NCBI RefSeq assembly: GCF_013267195.1 | Contig: NZ_CP053941.1 | Coordinates: 744,001-808,000 of the forward strand | Length of the DNA stretch: 64,000 nucleotides | Origin: Halorubrum salinarum | Lineage (GTDB): Archaea; Halobacteriota; Halobacteria; Halobacteriales; Haloferacaceae | Direction: 5' to 3' | Shown: positions 18,098 to 27,686 of the stretch, one piece after another | Numbering within the stretch: position 1 is the stretch's first letter | Layout: the number at the start of each line of letters is the position of its first letter | The notes under the pieces: generated by a model | What the model was told of the DNA's origin: nothing | The model's input: only the letters and a program-made list of their open reading frames with translations | Databases searched by the model: none | Position numbers and translations under genes: made by a program

Positions 18098-19120
18098 TTA
18101 ATCAGAATCTATATGCTTCGGTTTTAATATAGTATCTTGATTGATTGATGTTGTCACGCGTTGTCCTATAAATTCAAAGTACCGATCAGCAGAAAGTCCT
18201 GTACCAGGACGCTTCGTGGTGGTATTCTTTTTAGTCAATTCCTCACCTTTGTCAATAGTCTCAGTTGTAACGACGCTATGCTGAGCCCACTGTTTGATCT
18301 CAACTTCCTCGTCAGCTAATCCATCTTTTTTATTAGAAGTATCATTATAAAGTGTGGCAAATTCACAGATGTCCCTCAGTTCATCAGGCTCAATTGACAC
18401 TTCTTGATCAGGTCCCGGAAGCCGTCGGTCAATCGTAAAGTGCTTTTCAATGAGTGCTGCACCGTTCCCGATAGCTACTTTTGCTGCCTCAACCCCTGTT
18501 GAGTGATCCGAAAACCCAACAGGTGTATTCGCAATTTTTTCCAACACTTCGATAGTTTTGAAATCAAAGTCAGCAGCTGTGGTCGGGTACGCTGAAACAC
18601 AGTAGAAGAGCGCATATTCGATTGCTACATCGTCCAGAAACGCACAAGTGGCTTCAATCTCATCAATCGTATTCATTCCCGTTGAGACCAACAATGGCTT
18701 TCCCGTACTAGCAGCATATTCAAGCAAATGCCGGTTGTTCATCTCACCGGAGCCAACCTTAATCGCTGGAACATCTATCTCATCTAAAATGTCAATAGCA
18801 TCTGCCGAAAACGGCGTTGAGAGGAACGTTACGTCATGTCTATCTGCATGAGACTGGAGCTCTCGATGTTCTTGGATTGACCACTCACAGTCTGCTATTG
18901 TATCGTATACCTCGCCCGCTCCAATCGATCTCATTTCAGACTCAACCATCTCTGTATCCGCAATATGCGTCTGGAATTTAACCGCATCTGCTCCAGCATC
19001 CGCAGCCTCCTCAATAAACCGCTTAGCGAGTGTCAAATCATTCTGAGCATTAATTCCGACTTCTGCGATGATGTATGGCCGATGATCTGGACCGATCTGA
19101 GTGCTGTCAATCTCAATCAT
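18098..19120 (-). CDS. neuB: N-acetylneuraminate synthase family protein (nonulosonic acid synthase)
   Basis: 340 residues, the standard NeuB length. The TIM barrel shows IIAEVGINAQNDLTLAK, GADAVKFQTHIAD, LSTPFSADAIDILDE, AIKVGSGEMNNRHLLE, STGMNTIDEIE, LFYCVSAYPT, GFSDHSTG and IEKHFTIDRRLPGPD, all NeuB landmarks; the C-terminal ~60 residues form the SAF antifreeze-like lid (TKRPGTGLSADRY). It condenses PEP with ManNAc (giving Neu5Ac) or a related 2,4-diacetamido hexose (legionaminic acid). It overlaps neuA by 8 bp. The missing legionaminic dehydratase/aminotransferase genes nearby favour plain ManNAc, but they could lie elsewhere. Confidence 0.93.
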   Translation of the reverse strand: MIEIDSTQIGPDHRPYIIAEVGINAQNDLTLAKRFIEEAADAGADAVKFQTHIADTEMVESEMRSIGAGEVYDTIADCEWSIQEHRELQSHADRHDVTFLSTPFSADAIDILDEIDVPAIKVGSGEMNNRHLLEYAASTGKPLLVSTGMNTIDEIEATCAFLDDVAIEYALFYCVSAYPTTAADFDFKTIEVLEKIANTPVGFSDHSTGVEAAKVAIGNGAALIEKHFTIDRRLPGPDQEVSIEPDELRDICEFATLYNDTSNKKDGLADEEVEIKQWAQHSVVTTETIDKGEELTKKNTTTKRPGTGLSADRYFEFIGQRVTTSINQDTILKPKHIDSD

Positions 19121-19805
19121 CTGTCTCCCACTCTGTTAGGATTTGTTTCGCTAACCATAATTCAAAGGGTGTATCAATATCTATCGACTCCCGTTCAGTC
19201 ATCTCATATATTTCAGTCATGCCAGTAATCGTTTCTCCGGTCTGTAGGAACTGTTCAACGTCCACCACGTAAACTGCTCCATTCACCACATATTCCGGCT
19301 CACGATCTTGTCTGCGTTTGCTGGCGTCCGTATAATTTAATTTCTGAGCACCCTCAGGACTCGGTTTCCAGCGTGTCTCATACGTCGGATAGGCTGAGAC
19401 CACTGACTCTACTCCGGACCCCTTATAAATCGAATACGCCTCTTCAATGTGGGTGGATGTCCGAAGAGGCGATGTTGGCTGAAGCAAAACAAAGGTATCG
19501 TACTCCTCACCCTCGCTGTGTAGCGTTTCTAAAGCATGAGAGATTACTGGCGCTGTCGGGGCCTCATCTGTTGCCAATTCTGGCGGACGCATGAAAGGGA
19601 CTCGTCCCCCGTGGGTTTCCGCGACTTGAGCAATCTCATCATCATCAGTAGACACGACAACTGAATCAATTGCGGTGGCATCAAGCCCAGCTTGAATTGA
19701 GTGGGCAATGAGTGGGAGCCCATCTAATTCTCGGATATTCTTACGTGGAAGTCCTTTTGACCCACCGCGAGCAGGAATTAACCCAAGTACACCAGTGTCT
19801 GTCAT
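19113..19805 (-). CDS. neuA: CMP-nonulosonic acid synthetase (acylneuraminate cytidylyltransferase)
   Basis: 230 residues. The N-terminal LGLIPARGGSKGLPRKNIR is the diagnostic CTP-binding loop of CMP-sialate/CMP-legionaminate synthetases; VVVSTDDDEIA, LQPTSPLRTSTHIEEA and FVLLQ follow. It activates the nonulosonic acid made by NeuB with CTP. It overlaps neuC by 4 bp upstream and neuB by 8 bp downstream, so the three genes are one translationally coupled operon. Choice between sialic and legionaminic acid specificity cannot be made by eye. Confidence 0.93.
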   Translation of the reverse strand: MTDTGVLGLIPARGGSKGLPRKNIRELDGLPLIAHSIQAGLDATAIDSVVVSTDDDEIAQVAETHGGRVPFMRPPELATDEAPTAPVISHALETLHSEGEEYDTFVLLQPTSPLRTSTHIEEAYSIYKGSGVESVVSAYPTYETRWKPSPEGAQKLNYTDASKRRQDREPEYVVNGAVYVVDVEQFLQTGETITGMTEIYEMTERESIDIDTPFELWLAKQILTEWETDD

Positions 19806-20989
19806 TGATCTATCTTTTCCTGGTATCCCACTAAATCTGGCGTCATTGGGGGTTTCAGTTCGGGATCCAGTTCTACAATTGTATCCGTTATTTTCTGTGC
19901 AGCATTCCCATTGCCATAAATCATTGATTGAGGGTATGATCCATGCTGTAGTTGGGATCGAACTCCTTCAGCAATCTTATCAGCGTCACAATCAACATCA
20001 AGAACGTTCGGCCCCTGTTCACGCGACTGCTGTCTTTCACCGATATTGACGGCCGGGGTACCGAAGTATGAACATTCTCGGATACCGACGCTCGAATTCC
20101 CGAGCATACACGCAGCATTCTTTACGAGAGTCAAATAATCATGTGGGTCCAGGCTAATAAAAAATCGAACACCGTCAGCATCTTGCTGTTCACGGTACTC
20201 TCGGATTGCTTTCGAAACCTGATCAGTCCCGGCATCCATATTAGGCCAGAACCAGAATGCCTGTATATCTAGTTGCTCATAGGCCGTAATCAACTCTTGT
20301 GTTTTATCGTAATTAGATTTGTACTCCGTTGGTAATGGGTGATACTGGATAACGATATAATCTTGAGAGACATCCACGGTATCACCCACTCCACCGTACT
20401 CTGTTTGCGGATCATACTCGGTTCTTTCTTCCTGAACAACCTGTTCGGCCAATTCTATTGAAGGACATCCAGTTCGATAAATCCGATCAGCAGGCTCACC
20501 AAGCTGACTCACAATCTCTTTACTCCGTTTGGTCGATACAAAATGATAGTCAGCCATTTTTGTGGTAGCATGACGGACTTTATCGTCAATCGATCCGGTA
20601 ATTTCACCGCCTTCTAAGTGAACGACCGGAATGTTCAGGTACGAGGCAGCGAGAGAGCTTGCTATTGTTTCGTGCCGATCCCCGCTGGTCAACATCATAT
20701 CAGGGTCAAGCTCCTCAAATGCCGTTGCGTACTCAACAAGACCCATCCCCGTCGTTTTTGCTTGAGCAACTGGCTCACCAGCTTCTAGCAGTGTGTGTAT
20801 TTTTTTATCAATTTCCATCCCTGCTTCTGAAATAATATCAGACAGGTCACCGAAACGGTGGACCAGCGCTCCACCGGAGACAATCAAATAAAAATCTACT
20901 CGATCATCTTCGGTTAGCGCCTGTAATGCAGTCTTCACTCTGGCGTATTGTGACCGTGAAGTAACGACAGATACAACGGTAGTAGTCAT
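19802..20989 (-). CDS. neuC: Hydrolysing UDP-GlcNAc 2-epimerase (NeuC/LegG type)
   Basis: 395 residues. It carries the hydrolysing-epimerase pattern: VVSVVTSRSQYARVK, GDRHETIASSLAASYLNIPV, HLEGGEITGSIDDKVRHA, KMADYHF, YRTGCPSIE and, in the second Rossmann domain, NSSVGIRECSYFGTPAVNIG and RQQSREQGPNV. These enzymes release ManNAc (or a diacetamido analogue) and UDP from the UDP-sugar. As first gene of neuC-neuA-neuB it provides the substrate of NeuB. The upstream 180 bp contain no other gene. Codon usage and GC are intermediate, between the AT-rich GT genes and the GC-rich core. Confidence 0.92.
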   Translation of the reverse strand: MTTTVVSVVTSRSQYARVKTALQALTEDDRVDFYLIVSGGALVHRFGDLSDIISEAGMEIDKKIHTLLEAGEPVAQAKTTGMGLVEYATAFEELDPDMMLTSGDRHETIASSLAASYLNIPVVHLEGGEITGSIDDKVRHATTKMADYHFVSTKRSKEIVSQLGEPADRIYRTGCPSIELAEQVVQEERTEYDPQTEYGGVGDTVDVSQDYIVIQYHPLPTEYKSNYDKTQELITAYEQLDIQAFWFWPNMDAGTDQVSKAIREYREQQDADGVRFFISLDPHDYLTLVKNAACMLGNSSVGIRECSYFGTPAVNIGERQQSREQGPNVLDVDCDADKIAEGVRSQLQHGSYPQSMIYGNGNAAQKITDTIVELDPELKPPMTPDLVGYQEKIDQ

Positions 20990-21169
20990 TGTCCAAAACA
21001 GTGCGATAGGGAATACTAAATCTTATCATAGCACACTGAGGCGAGTACCCATGGACAAAAATGTTATTTCGAATTCAAGAACCGAACTCAAACCGCTCCT
21101 TTTACACTCTATAGTACCATATCTGCTGAATGTGGAAATATTAGTGTTCGCTTAGGTCTTAGTGAACTG

Positions 21170-22467
21170 ACTGAGACAGCACCCTGAGAATTACAGCATC
21201 CCGTCGTAAGCCAGTTGTTATACACAATCGGACAGCCTTCGGCGGGATGCTACAGGATATTGTGGAGCTCATCTCAATAGGGTTGCGTCCAGAGCTGCTC
21301 AATGCGGAGATCAAGCGGTGTCTCAAAACAGTCTGGGAAGAACGCGCTTGTCCACACTGCGGCGTAGATAGCCTCCATGCCCTCAACGGCTCCGACCGTA
21401 TCTAGTGTGGCCGCTGTGGCTGAAAACCACGTACAGACGAGAGAAGCGCTTCTACGATTTGGAACTCACCCCGGTGAGTTCCTCATCGCTTTCACGTTTT
21501 ACGCTGACACACAGCTCTACACTACTCAAATTTTTGGTCTCCTCTTACCGTGTTACACGACGCTTCACGACCATCTCAAAGAGTTTGAAACTGCGTTCAG
21601 TCGGGGATTTTTGACTGTCTGGGAACTCATTTCTCAGACAGTAAATGGGCCAACAAAGGTCGATCAAACACAGCAGGTGTGTTCGGGCTTCAGAAGCCAA
21701 TACCCGCCGGGGGAGAGACTCGACCGTGGCGGGTCGCTCTAAGGCGGCCGTACCCGCTGGACAGGAGATCAAGGAGACGAACTGACTCTAGTCGCGGCCT
21801 GCCGTGACGTGCTTCGCGTGGTGTCAGCCTGAGAGGGAAGCGATTATGAGGAGGATCTCGCGCCGGTGATTGCGGAGGCAGGCGACTTCTCCCAGCCGTT
21901 AGAAGAGGTCTGGAGCGACAGACTACCAGCCGACCGGGGTATGGAGTACGATCACCGGTATTTCGTCCACGACGACAGATACGCTTCCGATGAGGGTGTC
22001 CACACGAACCAAGTAGAGTGTCTCTGGTCACTACTCCAGCCGTGGTTGGCGAAGTTCTGCGGCCTGTCCAAGCAGTAGTGACAGTCGAAAGTATTGAAGA
22101 ACTGGCTGTGAGCGGGAGAATATTGTCATCATCACCCGATTGTGACACGGCGTGTCTTCGAAGTAGTCGTTTGTATGTGGTCCCTACAAGACGATGTTTT
22201 AGAGCCTCTAGTGGGTGAGTAGAGATCTTATCAGCTAGGTTGAATCCCATCCGAAAGATCTACTAAAACGGTATCTAGTATGTTTAAACGACCTATTCTA
22301 GATTTTAATCTCATTACTTAACACAGATCTATCCTTTCAATCCCTGAGACGACCACCAGGGCTTGGAACAGGCCGCTCGTACCTACGGCTTCCTCCGATC
22401 ACTGAATCTTACTGGGGCACCGATCCATGGTCTCGTGGATTGTATCGCAGTCAACGTATTCCGCTAG
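21170..22467 (+). pseudogene. IS1595-family (ISH4-like) transposase, degenerate and split
   Basis: Fragments in sequence order are MLQDIVELISIGLRPELL, CPHCGVDSLHALNG (zinc finger), ELTPGEFLIAFT, HDHLKEFETAFSRGF, WELISQTVNGPTKVD, VVHDDRY-like FVHDDRYASDEGVHTNQVEC and LWSLLQPWLAKFCGLSKQ, ending at 22075. The remaining C-terminus (GLEQAARTYGFLRSLNLTGA to AVNVFR, stop at 22465-22467) resumes only at 22360. Frameshifts, an in-frame stop after the zinc finger and the internal 284-bp gap make it dead. Confidence 0.8.
22076..22359. other. 284-bp non-coding insert inside the IS1595 pseudogene
   Basis: This segment separates codons that are adjacent in relatives (GLSKQ and GLEQAARTYG). CAG stands directly at both junctions, a possible 3-bp target duplication. 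The second half is AT-rich. I see no convincing terminal inverted repeats and no gene. Confidence 0.55.
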
Positions 22468-22523
22468 TTCCGTCAGTTTGCCGAAGGGCGCTTCGGATAG
22501 ATTTTTATTCAAGTGTGTCATTC

Positions 22524-23945
22524 ATGTCTATAATGACGAATCTTGTATTGTTGACAATCGATTGCTTCCGCTATGACCGCTGTGGATTCAATGGCCATAA
22601 CCGGCCGACTACACCGACGTTGGATTCTCTCGCCGCTGAATCGATTGTATTCGATCACGCGTATGCTACAGGCCCGTACACAACGGAATCGTTCCCCGGG
22701 ATTATCGCCGGCCAGCACTCATTTAATGGAGCATATTATGGGGCCGATTACGCATGGAAGGCACTAGAGCCGGATTCGGAAACGATCGCTACTTTCCTTC
22801 AGGCTCGTGGCTACGAAACCGTTGCGACGCTATCAAACCCGCATTTGACGAGGAGTCGGAATTTCAACCGTGGGTTCGATTCATTTCGAAACCTCCGGAC
22901 CACTGGTGATGACCGCGCAGATCCTGACGACGAGGACAACGGCGGTTGGGGACTTGGGGCAACCCTTCCGAATATTCGCGGCCTGATGGAGTCTCACTCC
23001 TCACTCGTCAACCCATACATCATTCCATATCTTGGGTACCGATACTACCAATTACAGACAGAGTGGCCATCGATCAATGCGCGGTCCGTATTAGACGCCT
23101 TCGTGGATAACCTTCGAGACACCGACGCACCGTTTTTCGGCTGGACCCATCTCATGGACCTACACGCTCCACTCCATCCCAACACTGTACAACAAGGGGG
23201 CCTAGCTGCCAACGATACGTTCCTCCGTCAATCACTTTTTGATGCGGCCCGGATATTCGAACTCCACGAGCCCCGGTACGACACCATGTATGATAGCGCC
23301 CTCCGATATGTCGATGACCTGATTGGCGAGTTCATTTCGTTCCTGAAAGACGCCGATATCTGGGATGAAACTGCCCTGATTATTACTGGAGACCACGGTG
23401 AAGTACTGTTTGACCGGGCTGGAATCTACGGCCATCCACGCCACCATCTCTTCGACGAATCACTCCGCGTCCCCCTACTGATACGGCTCCCAGCCGCATC
23501 CCACGATAGAATCGATTCCGTATTCTCCCTCGCTTGGATCCACGAACTCATTTCAGAGATTGTCGGAGCGGAGCCAGGTACGTTCCCAGCGCAGAGTGAA
23601 GTGGAGTGGTTGTCGGGGCAGGAGCCAAGTGAGCCTCCCGTGGTGACTTCAGATGCACTTGACGGAGCCGGCCACTCAGTGGCAATACGAGATGCCGACA
23701 CGAAGACAATCCACCACCGCGCGGCCGACGGGGTCGCTGATGTCGACCACGACTATCTCGATCAGCCCGTCCAGTTTGCCTACCGGTCCGACCCGGGCGA
23801 ACGAGTTCCATCACAGGACGTTGGCACTGATTTCCGCGATCTTGCTGAGACGCGCCTCAGGTCCCCAAACGAATTACCATCTATTGGCGAGGGAATCTCC
23901 ACAGAAACATCGAAACAATTACAGGATCTTGGATATCAAATGTAA
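22524..23945 (+). CDS. Sulfatase-like protein of the alkaline phosphatase superfamily (Thr at nucleophile position)
   Basis: 473 residues from the ATG at 22524 (22533 is an alternative); an earlier in-frame start at 22440 lies inside transposase DNA and is rejected. It has the N-terminal metal-binding LLTIDCFRYD (Asp13), the nucleophile segment TGPYTTESFPGIIAG and the ITGDHGE metal site (Asp290-His291). Where sulfatases have the formylglycine Cys, Thr53 stands, so it is more likely a phospho- or phosphoethanolamine/glycerol-type transferase or hydrolase than a sulfatase. The C-terminus ends QLQDLGYQM, a tail shared with three other proteins here. It is isolated between IS remnants. Confidence 0.85.
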   Translation: MSIMTNLVLLTIDCFRYDRCGFNGHNRPTTPTLDSLAAESIVFDHAYATGPYTTESFPGIIAGQHSFNGAYYGADYAWKALEPDSETIATFLQARGYETVATLSNPHLTRSRNFNRGFDSFRNLRTTGDDRADPDDEDNGGWGLGATLPNIRGLMESHSSLVNPYIIPYLGYRYYQLQTEWPSINARSVLDAFVDNLRDTDAPFFGWTHLMDLHAPLHPNTVQQGGLAANDTFLRQSLFDAARIFELHEPRYDTMYDSALRYVDDLIGEFISFLKDADIWDETALIITGDHGEVLFDRAGIYGHPRHHLFDESLRVPLLIRLPAASHDRIDSVFSLAWIHELISEIVGAEPGTFPAQSEVEWLSGQEPSEPPVVTSDALDGAGHSVAIRDADTKTIHHRAADGVADVDHDYLDQPVQFAYRSDPGERVPSQDVGTDFRDLAETRLRSPNELPSIGEGISTETSKQLQDLGYQM

Positions 23946-24044
23946 TGACTTTCCAAGATACTATGTGAATAGGAGCGCCATCCCCATTGTTTGTCTAACG
24001 GATCCGCAAGTAACACATGATCCATACTCAGGCGCCGTAGAGAT

Positions 24045-24084
24045 CGCGTTAAGTTTGACTTGAATTGTGGTAGACGGCGAAGTT
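24045..24084 (-). mobile_element. IS6-family end remnant (copy 2)
   Basis: CGCGTTAAGTTTGACTTGAA and TTGTGGTAGACGGCGAAG match the terminus of the intact IS6 at 27687 nearly base for base, then similarity stops. Only about 40 bp remain. It directly precedes an IS5 remnant. Confidence 0.65.
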
Positions 24085-24101
24085 CCCTGTTTTGCCGCTG
24101 A

Positions 24102-24798
24102 TTGACTGGAGTCTCAGACGCTTTCATAAGAAGATTCCGTCAAGCTACCCGGAAATGGACACAGTCTGGCAATATGGCATCGCTCAGACGGCTCGCTCGA
24201 ATGTGTCGTGATCTTGCTAAACAGCACGATGACACTCTGGACGTACCAGCCGCGCCGGACAGCGCGAACGGGTACGCCAAGTGGGTACAGATCGCGTTGA
24301 TTCTGTACCGCGTCGAACTCGAAGAGAATCTCTGTGAGACCGTAGACTACCTCAACGAGATGCCCGACATCCTCGCCGTGTTTGATCTCGACGACGCACC
24401 GCACTACAGCTCGTTTTGTCGGTGGGAAACGAGTACCGAATGCGTGAACTCCGCCGCCTGTTCCGCCGAAGTGCGGAGCAGGCGGGCTGGAGTGGTGAAG
24501 CTACAATTGACGTAAGCGGCTTTCAACGCGATCAAACCAGCTCTACCGCGACCGCGCAAATTCCTCATTCCAGTCGATGAAGGCGACAATCTTGATCGAC
24601 GTGAATTCGCTAGCGATCAAGGTCGTTCATTTTACGACACGAAACGCGTGGGACGACCACATCGGGATACAGGTCTTCCGCCAGAACGCGGAAGACCTGC
24701 GTGTGTTGTCTGCTGACGCGAACTACTCGTGGGGCGAGTTCCGTGAGAAGTGTCGCACCAACTCAACGCGACCCACCTTCAGCAGGCAAACGTTCTAA
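24102..24798 (+). pseudogene. IS5-family transposase, frameshifted and 3'-truncated
   Basis: The first frame reads AFIRRFRQATRKWT, LARMCRDLAKQHDD, YAKWVQIALILYRVELEE and YLNEMPDILAVFDLDDAPHY. At about 24430 one base is lost and the sense moves to ENEYRMRELRRLFRRSAEQA and then to SMKATILIDVNSLAIKVVHF and QVFRQNAEDLRVLSADANYS in another frame. The last catalytic part after KCRTNSTRP is missing. Not functional. Confidence 0.75.
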
Positions 24799-24957
24799 CT
24801 AAGCGGCTTTGTTAAGTGCTGACTATAGACCAGCTTTATCAGATTGGGACCAAAGAAAAGCCAATAACTGAATTAACCACTGGCGACCGGTAATTGTGGA
24901 TATTATTTTACTATACAATACATAATGAATAATCACTATTATTAGTAATCTTCAAAT

Positions 24958-26367
24958 TCATAACTTGTCCTCTAAAAATACACGTATTCTCTTGTTGGCA
25001 CCTTCTGGTTGAAAGAACAGTTGAGAACTGAATTTATTTTGTGATTCCATTATTCTTTTTTTATATTTCTTATTACCCCTTAGATTATCTATTATTTCCT
25101 TCAGAGCCGTCGGCCCTGAAGCAGTCAACATTCCATAGTCCCCCCAATCAGTTTTTGATAGAGACGGGAACAATTGAATTACCGGTGTACTGAATGCTGT
25201 TGATTCCATCAATGCTGTTGATGTGGTTCCTATTACAAGATCCGATTCGGCTATTAGATCGTATATGTCCCGTTCCTTAGCGATAGTGCTCTTAGGTATA
25301 TCATACTTTTCGAGTAAATCCTTATACTGATTAATGTTCTCTCTGGGATGAAGCTTACAAATTGTATTTACATTATCTAGCTCCGAAATCACTTGAAAGA
25401 AGAGTTCTAGAGATCTATAGCCATAATTATTCTCAATTAAAGGTGTTGAAATATAAAGTATCTTGTAGTTTCTTGTTTGAGAATTACCCACTTTCTGACC
25501 CCTATTTTTTAACATGTATTCCAGCTTTGGGTTCCCAAGGATTTCTGTTGATAAGTTGTCGTATTTATAATACCTCTCAATTGTGTCTTCAAAATATTTT
25601 CCCCAAAGTATCGCTGTATCCGCGCCATGAAAATGGGGTTTTGTATGTCCCTTACCCAGCGCACCATGTTGAATTATAATACTTTCAATAGATTCTTTAT
25701 TGTTATTATTATACTCTTTGATTGCAGGAATATATCCAGGATGAGTGTGATAATGTTTCGCCAGTATAACACTTGGTTGTGTATATGTTAAGAGTGTCCT
25801 GAATATTTTACTATCGGTAAAATACTTTTTAAAAAATATCTCGGTCTCTCTCATTTGTTCTTTATTCAGGTTAAATTCCTGACCAAATCTCTGTATCTGT
25901 AGATGAAAATCATCATAATTATTTTTAGCATTTTTAATTATTTGCCTCGTTATTATGTCATCTTCTAATATAAAGTCCACGTCTGGATAGTCTGATTTGT
26001 AAATACTATTTCCTAAGTTTTCTTTCCTTGTAAATATCGCAGTATTTATTTTATTATCAAAATTGTTGATTATACCAGTAAAAAATGGCTGATCGCCTTC
26101 ACGTGTATTGGTGAGAGTTAGGAGTAGATCAATTTTCTCATATTCAATGTTACTCGATCTTACGCCAATACTTTTAATATATTGATAATCCTGGTAATAA
26201 TGTCTTAGAAATTGTCGTACTACTTTATTTTTAAAACTGGATTCGGTATAGCTAACATCATTCCAAACATATGATTTTAATAAGCTAATGTTATTAGAAA
26301 GGGGACCAGAATATTTCGACTCGCAATACTCACGAAGGTAGTCAAAATCTATCTTTTCGATGTTCAT
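24958..26367 (-). CDS. GT-B-like surface polysaccharide protein, unassigned transferase
   Basis: 469 residues encoded by strikingly AT-rich DNA with many Asn, Ile, Lys and Tyr codons, clearly foreign to the GC-rich surroundings. The N-terminal ~200 residues are not recognisable. From about 225 a two-Rossmann pattern appears: SIIIQHGALGKGHTKPH, then in the C-terminal domain KLHPRENINQY (an HP motif) and DLVIGTTSTALMESTAFSTP, the nucleotide-binding signature of capsule-type GT-B enzymes, including poly- and sialyltransferases and glycerophosphotransferases. It probably transfers a sugar or sugar phosphate to a surface glycan. With neuCAB in the same island, a nonulosonic acid transferase is a testable possibility, not a conclusion. 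Confidence 0.75.
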   Translation of the reverse strand: MNIEKIDFDYLREYCESKYSGPLSNNISLLKSYVWNDVSYTESSFKNKVVRQFLRHYYQDYQYIKSIGVRSSNIEYEKIDLLLTLTNTREGDQPFFTGIINNFDNKINTAIFTRKENLGNSIYKSDYPDVDFILEDDIITRQIIKNAKNNYDDFHLQIQRFGQEFNLNKEQMRETEIFFKKYFTDSKIFRTLLTYTQPSVILAKHYHTHPGYIPAIKEYNNNNKESIESIIIQHGALGKGHTKPHFHGADTAILWGKYFEDTIERYYKYDNLSTEILGNPKLEYMLKNRGQKVGNSQTRNYKILYISTPLIENNYGYRSLELFFQVISELDNVNTICKLHPRENINQYKDLLEKYDIPKSTIAKERDIYDLIAESDLVIGTTSTALMESTAFSTPVIQLFPSLSKTDWGDYGMLTASGPTALKEIIDNLRGNKKYKKRIMESQNKFSSQLFFQPEGANKRIRVFLEDKL

Positions 26368-26583
26368 TTTATTTACCTATGCTCACCATAATTATAAATC
26401 TACCTGAGTTTCAGTACCTCAGAAATCAGCGTCAGCTAACCCGACCCGAGCTAGCTATTCCGCCGTGGTGAGTCGTCGATAGCAGTTGAACAACGCTGAA
26501 TGATGATGGGCTGTCGCTTTCGGCAGAGCTCAGTTGCCGACGCGACAGAGTTGCCGCTTGTAAAACGCTTGCTTGGTCGGAGA

Positions 26584-27600
26584 CTATCGGTGGAACCGGT
26601 CGTCTGGTGGGCGATTCGCGGGGATGGCCCGACGCACCGCGAAGGCCGTCCACGCAGCCCGTCGAACCATATTCAAGAACTCTTTGTATAGCCACCATCA
26701 GGGGCGACGCCCGTCACGGCAGGGCGTCGCCACATATTCGTAGTGGAGATACCGCCAGACGTTCTGTAACAGCAGACTCACCACGACGTACAGCAGTCTC
26801 ACTGTCGCATCTCGTGTCGTTGTCGTCGCTATCACTTGCTCGGACAAGCGATGGCTTGACTCAATACCGAACTGTTTCGCGTAGTGGTATCGAGCGTCGC
26901 GTGGTGTCTCGGTGAACGGCGCGTCAGCGGCGTAGCCGTGGAGCGCCACACCGTGGTCGTCATACCATCCGTTCATATACGTACAGTTGACGTAGACAGG
27001 AAACTCGACGGTCACAGCTAGACCGTCAAGTTTCTCTGTCAGATCATGCTAAATGACACGACTCCACCCTTCCGAGAGCTCTTGCTGAATCGTCTTCCCC
27101 CACCAGATGATCGGGATTACGTACGCGTAGTTATGGGCTTGAACCAGCGTGAGGCACTTGCTGTCGTAGAATCCGCGATCAAGATCGACGGCCTTGACAC
27201 CGAGGTCAAGGCCGTCGAGGACACCGAAGAACTCAGCGAGGACGCTGCCGGCGGTGTCGCCGTCTTCGAGACGGTGTACCGCCAGCGTGTAGCGTTTGTT
27301 CTTCACACGCGCACAGAGTGTGGCGTAGGCGCAGAATGCGGTGGTTCCACGCTTGGCTTCCGCATGACAGAAGTTCACCGTGTCGTCTTCATCATCTTAG
27401 TAAGGCCCCAGGAAGATGTCCGCGCAGACCTCCACCTGCTCAAGAAGCAGTTCGACGCTATCTCGTCGAAGAAGCGTGTTAGTGACTCGATCGAGCCGTT
27501 ACGGCTCAAACTTCGTCCGGAGATGGTAGAGGATCGTGTTGGCAGCGAGGTTGTTCTGACTCGACGCACAGAGCGTAGGGACAAAGGTCCTCAGTAGTGA
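26584..27600 (-). pseudogene. ISH3-family transposase, decayed
   Basis: Minus-strand frames give, in order, NTILYHLRTKFEPERLDRV and EQVEVCADIFLGPY, HAEAKRGTTAFCAYATLCAR, LAVHRLEDGDTAGSVLAEF, LDRGFYDSKCLTLVQAHNYA, LSEGWSRVI, FPVYVNCTYMNGWYDDHG, YGY-like ALHGYAADAPFTETPRDARY, ESSHRLSEQVIATTTTRDA, LQNVWRYLHYEY and KEFLNMVRRAAWTAFAVRRA ending at 26584. This is the ISH3 order and spacing. Frame changes (around 27380 and 27050) and an in-frame TGA before WWLYKEF show it is inactive. Confidence 0.85.
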
Positions 27601-27686
27601 TTTTAGCATTATTGGCTAAAGAAAGTGGAACTTCCTGGTCGAGGCTGTTAACGAGAAACTTAATTAGCTGGTCCTCGTAAACCGGT

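Noticed and set aside
21690-22250. 186-codon minus-strand frame
   Set aside because: It lies opposite clear IS1595 transposase fragments and runs across the junction of the 284-bp insert; no domain.
22440-22523. Upstream in-frame extension of the AlkP-type protein to 22440
   Set aside because: The extra 28 codons overlap the C-terminus of the IS1595 transposase remnant in another frame and do not resemble the protein family; ATG 22524 gives the right N-terminus.
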